Source of the DNA: Kribbella sp. ALI-6-A
GTDB lineage: Bacteria; Actinomycetota; Actinomycetes; Propionibacteriales; Kribbellaceae
Direction of reading: 5' to 3'
Length of the DNA stretch: 64,000 nucleotides
Assembly: GCF_001984195.1 (NCBI RefSeq)
Contig: NZ_MTQN01000007.1
Coordinates: forward strand, 186,001 to 250,000
A program made the position numbers and the translations under genes. The notes under the pieces are model-generated. The model saw only the letters and a program-made list of their open reading frames with translations. It was not told the origin of the DNA and made no database searches. This document shows positions 54,322-64,000 of this stretch, piece by piece (the first letter of the stretch is position 1; each line of letters begins with the position of its first letter).

Positions 54322-55343
54322 ATCGCCTTCTGGTAGGCGATCGACCGGGCCACCACGTGGTACCCGAGCTGTTCGTTGATGCCGATCATGTGCGCGTTGG
54401 ACTCGGCGTTCCAGGTGTCGAGCTGGGTCAGCGCCGGCTCGGCTTCGCGCATCCACAGCAGCATGCCGGTTTTCACCAACGCGCCGAGCCGATGTCCGCG
54501 ATGGTTCCGCGCGACCGCGGTGTCGGCCTGCTCGGCGATGTGCGGCCGCTCCCGCTCGACGGTGATCGTCGAGTGCCCGGCCAGCTCGCCGGTCGCCCGC
54601 TCCCGGGCGATCACCCGGTACAGGCTCCGGTCGTGCGCCAGCTGCGCCTGCTCATAAGCCCGCAACCGTTCCGGGCTGAACTCGTCGTCCTCGATGTCCA
54701 GCTCGTCCTTCGGCGCGTCGTTGATCGACGCGGTCACCGCGACCATCCCGTCGAGCAGGTCGTCGGGCAGTACCCCGCTCACCCGCACCAGCTCGTACGC
54801 CGACGCCGCGCGCGCCGCTTCGTCGTACAGGCGTTGCACGAGGTCCCAGTCCAGCGCCGTCAAATCCTGGCGCCGGTTCACCTCTATCGCCTTCGGTTCG
54901 TAGCCCTGCCGCCGTGCGAACAGGTCGGCCTTCGGCAGGTCCCACGCGCTCAGCCCGAGCGAGGTCCGGCCGAGTTCCTCGGCCAGCCCTTCGCCGTACG
55001 CGAGCAGTTCGCCGCCGAGGCCGCGGCCGCGCCGGTCCGGGTGCACCTCGACCTCGAACCAGGCCAGGTTCGTGTTGTCGTAGGTCGGCAGCTCGACGCT
55101 CAGCACCCCGGCGAGTGTGCCGTCCTCGTCGCGGGCCAGATAGGCCTGTCCGGGGTCGCCGTCCCAGCCGTACTTCAGGTGTGCCGCGAAACCGCGAGCG
55201 GTCGGCAGCAACGCGTCCGGGCAGTCGAGCTTGTGCGTGGCCTGAAACAGCGCCACGGCGTCCGCGCACCCGACCTCGTCGTCGGGGGAGAGCCTGGTGA
55301 TGTCCACCAGGCCAGAGTGGCGCGCGGCCTCGTTCACCGCCAT
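54318..55343 (-). CDS. Tandem GNAT-domain acetyltransferase (MshD-like architecture)
   Basis: The 341-residue protein has two GNAT domains: the N-terminal one has VEVHPDRRGRGLGGELLAYG, the C-terminal one has ARNHRGHRLGALVKTGMLLW, then TWNAESNAHMIGINEQLGY. This two-domain layout is shared with mycothiol acetyltransferase MshD and many actinobacterial paralogues; the specific substrate cannot be fixed. ATG 55343 has no good ribosome-binding site; GTG 55307 is an alternative. It is divergent from furA. The C-terminal domain resembles the second GNAT of the fusion at 60883. Confidence 0.83.
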   Translation of the reverse strand: MAVNEAARHSGLVDITRLSPDDEVGCADAVALFQATHKLDCPDALLPTARGFAAHLKYGWDGDPGQAYLARDEDGTLAGVLSVELPTYDNTNLAWFEVEVHPDRRGRGLGGELLAYGEGLAEELGRTSLGLSAWDLPKADLFARRQGYEPKAIEVNRRQDLTALDWDLVQRLYDEAARAASAYELVRVSGVLPDDLLDGMVAVTASINDAPKDELDIEDDEFSPERLRAYEQAQLAHDRSLYRVIARERATGELAGHSTITVERERPHIAEQADTAVARNHRGHRLGALVKTGMLLWMREAEPALTQLDTWNAESNAHMIGINEQLGYHVVARSIAYQKAI

Positions 55344-55381
55344 CGGTTTTCGCTGGTGAGAATCTGCCCGGGCAGTGAATC

Positions 55382-55410
55382 TTGACCGATTCAAAATCAT
55401 TCGAAAGTAT
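55382..55410 (+). promoter_or_regulatory. furA promoter in an AT-rich island
   Basis: TTGACC (55382-55387), 17-bp spacer, AAGTAT (55405-55410) is a good promoter. The predicted start falls at or next to ATG 55418, so the furA-katG mRNA would be leaderless, as reported for mycobacterial furA. The spacer contains an AT-rich TTC-N10-GAA repeat (ATTCAAAATCATTCGAAA) that is a candidate FurA site. Confidence 0.65.
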
Positions 55411-55417
55411 CTGTGTG

Positions 55418-58077
<2,660 letters not shown>

Positions 58078-58084
58078 CCTGATC

Positions 58085-58123
58085 GCGAACGGCCCGGCGC
58101 ACTCGGTGCGCCGGGCCGTTCGC
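58085..58123. terminator. Perfect 18-bp stem terminator after katG
   Basis: GCGAACGGCCCGGCGCAC (58085-58102) pairs perfectly with 58106-58123 around a TCG loop. There is no T-run, but the stem begins 8 bp after katG and ends 6 bp before the convergent PPOX gene, so it can terminate both directions. Confidence 0.8.
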
Positions 58124-58128
58124 GTCGG

Positions 58129-58554
58129 TCAGGACGGGGACGGCATCCCGTAGGCGTGGTCGACGGTCATCGTGAACATCAGCCGCCGCTCGGCGACCAT
58201 CGCGCGGCGGTAGTCGTCCCAGTCCGGGTGCTCACCGGACGCCGTCCGGTAGTAGTCGACCAGCGCCTCGACGGCGTCGTCGTGCGGATCCCGCGCCACC
58301 GCACTCAGCTCGGCCTTGCCTTCCAGCACCAGGTACGACCCGCCGTTGGGGCCGTTGACGTACAGACTGGCCCGCGGGTCGCGGCGCAGGTTCTTGGTCT
58401 TGGCCCGGCCGTCGGTCAGCGAGACGCGGATCCGGTTGCTCACGGCGTCGTACACGTAGGTCACGTTGGACAGCTGCGGCCGCCCGTCCCGCTTCACCGT
58501 GACGAGAACACCGAGGCCGTGGGTGCCGAGACGCTCGGCGAGTGAGTCGGTCAT
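58129..58554 (-). CDS. PPOX-class F420/flavin-binding protein
   Basis: The 141-residue split-barrel protein has the pyridoxamine-oxidase-like pattern used by F420-dependent families: GVLVTVKRDGRPQLSNVTYV, RVSLTDGRAKTKNLRRDP, ASLYV and a C-terminal YRRAMVAERRLMFTMTVDHA. Cofactor (F420 or FMN) and substrate are unknown. I use ATG 58554. A -10-like TACGCT lies 6 bp upstream of it, which would make the mRNA leaderless; the longer ATG 58575 is possible. Confidence 0.82.
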   Translation of the reverse strand: MTDSLAERLGTHGLGVLVTVKRDGRPQLSNVTYVYDAVSNRIRVSLTDGRAKTKNLRRDPRASLYVNGPNGGSYLVLEGKAELSAVARDPHDDAVEALVDYYRTASGEHPDWDDYRRAMVAERRLMFTMTVDHAYGMPSPS

Positions 58555-58587
58555 GCCATCAGCGTAGGAGGTCAAGTGCGCTTGAGC

Positions 58588-58857
58588 TCAAGCCGTCTCG
58601 AACTGAACGGACACGAGCAGGACGCCGCCGAGGACGGCGCTCAGTCCAGTGATGGTCAGCGGGGTGAGGCGCTCGCGGAGCACGGCGAGGCCGAGCAAGG
58701 TGCCGACGGCAACGTTCAGCGTGCGGCGGACGGCGACCGTCTCGATCGTGGTCAGCGACATCGCGAGCAGGACGAGGCCGAACCCGACTCCTCGGCCGAG
58801 GCCGCGCCGGGTCGGACGAGGTCGCCGCTGAAGAGCAGCACGAACGAGAGCGGTCAC
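58588..58857 (-). pseudogene. Truncated DMT/EamA-type transporter remnant
   Basis: About 89 codons from GTG 58857. The N-terminal 30 residues are Arg-rich and not family-like. The last about 60 (LVLLAMSLTTIETVAVRRTL; NVAVGTLLGLAVLRERLTPL; TITGLSAVLGGVLLVSVQ) look like the C-terminal membrane segments of an EamA exporter with the usual RERLTPL turn. Full-length proteins have about 280-300 residues and ten segments, so most of the gene is missing. Two TetR-type operators directly upstream are intact. A small membrane protein rather than a pseudogene cannot be excluded. Confidence 0.55.
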
Positions 58858-58896
58858 GTAGACAGTGTCTACATGGGATCGGTAGACGATGTCTAC
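58858..58896. promoter_or_regulatory. Two identical-core TetR-type operators (GTAGAC-N3-GTCTAC)
   Basis: GTAGACAGTGTCTAC (58858-58872) and GTAGACGATGTCTAC (58882-58896) share perfect 6-bp arms with a 3-bp centre, spaced 24 bp centre to centre. Such paired palindromes are typical of TetR-family operators. They lie directly before the GTG of the truncated transporter gene. No TetR gene is encoded next to them. Confidence 0.75.
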
Positions 58897-58993
58897 TAAC
58901 GGCGACCGCGATCGCCCGTCACGCTGCGTGTCTCGCCGATCGAGACCCCCGGTTCGACGGCTGGGCGGGCCTGTGCTTAGACTCGCTGGCATC

Positions 58994-59022
58994 ATGCGGC
59001 ACCAGGTTCTCCTCCTTCGCTG

Positions 59023-59038
<16 letters not shown>
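58994..59038 (+). CDS. leuA leader peptide (leucine-rich, 14 aa)
   Basis: The 14-residue frame reads M-R-H-Q-V-L-L-L-R-C-R-G-E-A and contains three consecutive Leu codons (CTC CTC CTT), followed by a stop within a hairpin region 85 bp upstream of leuA. A -10-like TAGACT (58978-58983) places the transcription start a few bases before the ATG. Leu-rich leaders controlling leuA by attenuation are known in actinobacteria. The short frame and downstream structure support it. Confidence 0.75.
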
Positions 59039-60841
<1,803 letters not shown>

Positions 60842-60852
60842 AAGAACGTGCG

Positions 60853-60888
60853 GATCGTCCGCCGAGCTGGTTGGCTCGGCGGATGATC
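60853..60888 (+). promoter_or_regulatory. Hairpin enclosing the start codon of the GNAT-Nudix gene
   Basis: GATCGTCCGCCGAGC (60853-60867), 6-base loop, and 60874-60888 pair at 14 of 15 positions, the exception being a G-U pair. The ATG (60883-60885) and any ribosome-binding site (GGCGG) lie in the right arm. The structure could end leuA transcription or sequester the start. No T-run follows. Confidence 0.6.
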
Positions 60889-62355
60889 ACCGTGCGCGAG
60901 ATCGACCCGTCCGACGACGCCGCGTACGGAAGCTGGTACGACGCCTTCCGGGCCGGCCTCGCGGAGGGCCGGCCGGCCGCGCTGCTGGAGTCCCGGGAGG
61001 CGTTGGCCTCTTCGTTGCGCGATCCCGGCCCGCAGAAGGCACGCGTTCCGGTCGGAGCCTTCGACGGCCCGCGGCTGGTGGGCTCGATGCTGTTCGCGTA
61101 CCGGCTGCTGGACAACCTGGACACCGTCGAGGTGGAGATCGCCGTTCCGCCCGCCGATCGGCGCCGCGGGGCCGGCACGATGTTGTGGCGCTGGGCAACG
61201 GCTCGTGCGGCCGAGCTCGGCCGCACGATCTTCCAGGCCGAGCTCAGCGTCCCCGGCGCGGACTATCCGTGGCCGGGCAGCGCGTTCGCCGCGGGTCTGG
61301 GGTTCACCGTCGGCAACGTCGAGGACCACCTCGTCGTACCGCTTCCGTACGACGCCGCCCGACTGGAACGGCTCCGTGCCGAGGTGGGGGAGCTGACCGG
61401 CTATCGCCTGACGTCCTGGGTGGGCCCCTGTCCCGAACAGCACTTGCCGGCGTACGCCGAGCTGCGCACCGCGATGGATCACGACGTCCCGTCCGGCGAG
61501 CTGACCCGCGACCCGGCGCCGTGGACGGTCGAGCGGCTGCGGGACAGCGAGCAGCGGGCCGCGAAGAACTACTTGGCGATGGTCACGATGGCGCATACTC
61601 TCGACGGCGTCCCGGCCGGCTACACGCTGATGTACCTGATGAACGCCGACCCCGAGCACGCGCTACAGGAAGACACCCTGGTCCTGCGCGACCACCGCGG
61701 CCGCAACCTCGGCGCCCACCTGAAGCTGGCCAATCTCGACCAGCTCGCGAAGCACCGCACCACCCAGCGCCTGCTGCACACCTGGACCGCTCACTCGAAC
61801 GCCGCCATGCGGAAGATCAACGCCCGCTTCGGCTTCGAGGTCGTCGAACAGCACCACGAGCTGGAACGCCTGACCCCGAAGCTGCGCCCGGCCGCGCGGG
61901 CCGTCGTCCTGGATCGGGACGACCGGATCCTGCTGATGCGGTTCGCCTTCGACGACCGGCCGGATGTGTGGGCGGCACCCGGCGGGGGAGTCGAGCCGGG
62001 GGAGTCGTTGCTGCAGGCACTCGGTCGTGAGCTGGACGAGGAGATCGGCCTGACGCCGCCGGTCGATCCGCCGCATGTGTGGCACCAAGAGGTTGTTGCC
62101 CAAGGCCACGCGAGTGGGTACGACGGCGTGATCAACGACTACTTCCTGATCCGGGTCGACAGCCACACCCCGGGCGGCACGATGTCGGCGGCCGAGCTGC
62201 TCGCCGAGAACGTGCACGGCCATCGCTGGTGGGCCCAGGACGAGCTCACGGCGTACGACGGTCCGGACGTGTTCTCCCCGCGGGCGTTGCCGGTCTACCT
62301 CGCCGACCTGCTCGCCAGCGGACCGCCGGCGTCGCCTCACCTCATCGGTCTGTGA
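60883..62355 (+). CDS. GNAT-GNAT-Nudix fusion protein
   Basis: The 490-residue protein has a first GNAT domain (VEVEIAVPPADRRRGAGTML, about residues 85-105), a second GNAT-like region (VLRDHRGRNLGAHLKLANL, then LLHTWTAHSNAAMRKINARF) and a C-terminal Nudix hydrolase domain. The Nudix box GX5EX7REUXEEXGU is complete in GGVEPGESLLQALGRELDEE followed by IGL. Such a fusion could link acyl transfer with pyrophosphate hydrolysis; no substrate is evident. Its second GNAT resembles the C-terminal GNAT of the gene at 54318. Confidence 0.85.
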   Translation: MITVREIDPSDDAAYGSWYDAFRAGLAEGRPAALLESREALASSLRDPGPQKARVPVGAFDGPRLVGSMLFAYRLLDNLDTVEVEIAVPPADRRRGAGTMLWRWATARAAELGRTIFQAELSVPGADYPWPGSAFAAGLGFTVGNVEDHLVVPLPYDAARLERLRAEVGELTGYRLTSWVGPCPEQHLPAYAELRTAMDHDVPSGELTRDPAPWTVERLRDSEQRAAKNYLAMVTMAHTLDGVPAGYTLMYLMNADPEHALQEDTLVLRDHRGRNLGAHLKLANLDQLAKHRTTQRLLHTWTAHSNAAMRKINARFGFEVVEQHHELERLTPKLRPAARAVVLDRDDRILLMRFAFDDRPDVWAAPGGGVEPGESLLQALGRELDEEIGLTPPVDPPHVWHQEVVAQGHASGYDGVINDYFLIRVDSHTPGGTMSAAELLAENVHGHRWWAQDELTAYDGPDVFSPRALPVYLADLLASGPPASPHLIGL

Positions 62356-62358
62356 CGG

Positions 62359-63015
62359 CTACAAGCGGCGTTCCCAGCTGAGGTGACCTTCGTCCATCGT
62401 CGCGTGGCCGTCGGCACCGGCGGCGACGCTCGGGTCGTGGGTGGCGATGACGACGGCGGCGCCGCGCTCGGCCTCCCGGCGGAGCAGGTCCAGGACGCGT
62501 TCGCGGTTGGTGCTGTCGAGTTCGCTGGTCGACTCGTCCGCCAGCACGACTTTGCCCTGCTGGGCCAGCCCGCGCGCGACCGCGACCCGCTGCTGCTCGC
62601 CACCGGACAGCTCCTCGACCAGATGGTCGCCGCTCTCCTCGAGGCCCACCGCCGCCAGAGCCTCGTCGATCACCCGGTCCACGTCTTGCTTGCCCCCAGC
62701 AAGCAACGGCAGCGCCAGGTTCTCCCGGGCGGTGAGTACGCGCGCCAGTCCGTTGCCCTGCGGAATCAGTACGACGCCCTGCTGGGACGCTCCCGGCCGG
62801 TCCACCACCGGTACGCCGTCCAGCGCGACCGTGCCCGCCTTCGGCGTGAGCGCCCCGGCGAGTGCCCACAGCAACGAACTCTTGCCCGCGCCGGACGGTC
62901 CGCTGACGGCCAGGACGAACCCCGGCGGGACCCGCAACGACACGTCCGCGACGGCGACCACGTCGTCGTACGCGACCACGAGGCCGGTGGCGGTGATGCC
63001 GCGCTCGATGCTCAT
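62359..63015 (-). CDS. ABC transporter ATP-binding protein (LolD/FtsE-like)
   Basis: The 218-residue ATPase has Walker A GPSGAGKS, the canonical C-loop LSGGEQQRVAVARGL, Walker B VVLADESTSELD and the H-loop THDP. It is typical of MacB/LolD/FtsE-type ATPases that work with FtsX-like permeases. The gene is the distal member of an operon with another ATPase (1-bp overlap at 63015) and a permease. The ATG is at 63015. It faces the GNAT-Nudix gene with 3 bp between the stops. Confidence 0.9.
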   Translation of the reverse strand: MSIERGITATGLVVAYDDVVAVADVSLRVPPGFVLAVSGPSGAGKSSLLWALAGALTPKAGTVALDGVPVVDRPGASQQGVVLIPQGNGLARVLTARENLALPLLAGGKQDVDRVIDEALAAVGLEESGDHLVEELSGGEQQRVAVARGLAQQGKVVLADESTSELDSTNRERVLDLLRREAERGAAVVIATHDPSVAAGADGHATMDEGHLSWERRL

Positions 63016-63851
63016 CAGGAGTCCTCCTGCTCGACCGGGCTGAGCCGGACTTCGCCGTCCTCGGTGGTGGTGACCCGCAGCAGCGTCCCGGGTGGCAGCA
63101 AGTCGGCCACGTGCGGCGGCAGCGGCAGCGACCCGTCGGTGGCGACCACCGCGAACTCTTCGCCGGACCGGCCCTCGGAGGCGATCCGGCCGTCCCTGAT
63201 CGTGATCGTCCGCGGCAGCGCGGCCGCGACCTCCGGGTCGTGGGTGATCAGCAGCACCGTCATCCCGGTGGTCCGGTTGATGGTCGAGATCGCCGACAGC
63301 ACCTCGTCACGCGCCTGGTGATCGAGCTGGCTGGTCGGCTCGTCGGCCAGCAGCAGCCCGGGGTAGGTGGCGATCCCGACCGCGACGGCGGTGAGCTGGA
63401 TCTGGCCCGGCGTGAGCTTGCCGAGCGGTGACTTCGCCTGTCGGCCGAGGCCGACCAGCTCCAGCACCTCCTCCGGCGTCGGCAGGTCGCGGTCCCGTGG
63501 CGCGGCCCCCTGGGCGTAGCGGATGTTGTCCAGCGGATTCAGGTACGGGATCAGGTTGCGCCCGGCCCCCTGGAGCACGATGCCGACGTCGGCGGCGCGC
63601 ATCCGGTCCAGCTCCGCCTCGGTCATCGTGGCGACGTTGTGCTCACCGATGTGCAGCCGGCCCGCGCTCGGCGTGAGCAGTCCACCGCACAGCTGCAGCA
63701 GCGTCGACTTGCCGGCGCCGGACGGTCCGAGCAGGCCGACCAGCTCACCCGGCCGGACGGAGATCCCGATGCCGGACAGGGCCGCGACGTCATGGCCCTG
63801 GCTGCGGTAGATGTGCACCAGGCCGCTGGTGCTGATCGCGAGGCCGCTCAT
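63015..63851 (-). CDS. ABC transporter ATP-binding protein with altered signature motif
   Basis: The 278-residue ATPase has Walker A GPSGAGKS, Walker B LLLADEPTSQLD and the H-loop THDP, but the C-loop reads LTPGQIQLTAVA rather than LSGGQ. It carries a C-terminal extension of about 50 residues (ATDGSLPLPPHVADLLPPGT) absent from the other ATPase. The pair may form a heterodimer in which one ATP site is weakened. Its start overlaps the upstream permease stop (ATGA at 63848-63851). Confidence 0.87.
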   Translation of the reverse strand: MSGLAISTSGLVHIYRSQGHDVAALSGIGISVRPGELVGLLGPSGAGKSTLLQLCGGLLTPSAGRLHIGEHNVATMTEAELDRMRAADVGIVLQGAGRNLIPYLNPLDNIRYAQGAAPRDRDLPTPEEVLELVGLGRQAKSPLGKLTPGQIQLTAVAVGIATYPGLLLADEPTSQLDHQARDEVLSAISTINRTTGMTVLLITHDPEVAAALPRTITIRDGRIASEGRSGEEFAVVATDGSLPLPPHVADLLPPGTLLRVTTTEDGEVRLSPVEQEDS

Positions 63852-64000
63852 GCCAGGTCCTCCTTGATCCGGCTGTAGCCCGCCCGGCGGTTCACGCCGG
63901 AGCCGAGCAGCAGCGTGGTCGTGGTCAGCACGACGGTCCCGATCAGCCAGAGCACCCCGGCGACCGCCCAGTTCGTGCCGAGGTCGAGCGGGATCGGCGA
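63848..64000 (-). CDS. FtsX-like ABC permease, C-terminal fragment (continues beyond window)
   Basis: Only about the last 50 residues are visible: WAVAGVLWLIGTVVLTTTTL as a membrane segment, then GSGVNRRAGYSRIKEDLA and the stop at 63848. Its hydrophobic end with a basic tail fits the last membrane segment of an FtsX/MacB-type permease. It is the first seen gene of the operon with the two ATPases, translationally coupled to the one at 63015-63851. Confidence 0.65.
   Translation of the reverse strand, partial: SPIPLDLGTNWAVAGVLWLIGTVVLTTTTLLLGSGVNRRAGYSRIKEDLA

Noticed and set aside
58580..58593. Perfect 14-bp palindrome GCTTGAGCTCAAGC at the end of the truncated transporter
   Set aside because: It lies over a stop codon and between two minus-strand genes; may be chance or a weak terminator, no further support.

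Overview
The window is about 70% GC, with dense gene packing, many GTG starts, 1-4 bp stop/start overlaps, SigE-family sigma factors, F420/PPOX-type and DUF3097 proteins, and the order hrcA-dnaJ-rsmE ... phoH-ybeY-corC-era ... leuA. This points to the chromosome of a soil actinobacterium. A Kribbella/Nocardioides-like member of the Propionibacteriales is my best guess; no rRNA or tRNA gene is present to confirm it.

Layout. 1-7.7 kb: the 3' part of a secreted subtilisin, a SigE-type sigma factor with a membrane-anchored propeller partner, two small-molecule kinases, and lepA. 7.7-9.7 kb: a large composite palindrome, a MOSC protein and an MFS exporter. 9.7-16.9 kb: a sugar-acid (unsaturated uronate) utilisation locus made of an IclR regulator, kduD and kduI, facing a CUT1 ABC importer, an enolase-superfamily dehydratase and a 4-OT-type tautomerase. 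Two GTTC-N9-GAAC palindromes lie in the divergent promoter region. 17-28.8 kb: asd, an XRE regulator, an acyl-CoA ligase, a bifunctional PBP, an NTF2/MarR pair with its own palindrome, a PHP phosphatase, a drug-efflux ABC pair with a MerR regulator, and hemW. 28.8-33.1 kb: a CebE-like binding protein without permeases under CebR-type operators, a SulP transporter, and a CebR-like LacI regulator. 33.1-43.1 kb: a hypothetical membrane protein and lipoprotein, a patatin-like hydrolase, DUF3097, an NCS1 permease, an MBL hydrolase, a stand-alone EF-Tu domain-II protein, and a ThuA plus Gfo/Idh pair.

43.1-53.7 kb is the conserved core: CIRCE-hrcA-dnaJ-rsmE (heat shock and rRNA modification) and phoH-ybeY-corC-cdd-like-era (RNA and ribosome maturation), interrupted by a methyltransferase, a second sigma/anti-sigma-like pair and a zinc phospholipase-like protein. 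53.7-64 kb: several GNAT proteins, furA-katG, a PPOX protein, a truncated DMT transporter behind two intact TetR-type operators, leuA with a leucine-rich leader peptide, a GNAT-GNAT-Nudix fusion whose start codon lies in a hairpin, and the end of an FtsX/LolD-like ABC exporter operon running off the window.

I found no tRNA, rRNA, CRISPR array, phage or insertion sequence. The strongest observations are regulatory: the leuA leader peptide, the paired IclR-type, CebR-type and TetR-type sites, CIRCE, and the unexplained palindrome near 7.7 kb. The strongest protein oddities are the solo EF-Tu domain II, the degenerate cytidine deaminase and the GNAT-GNAT-Nudix fusion.
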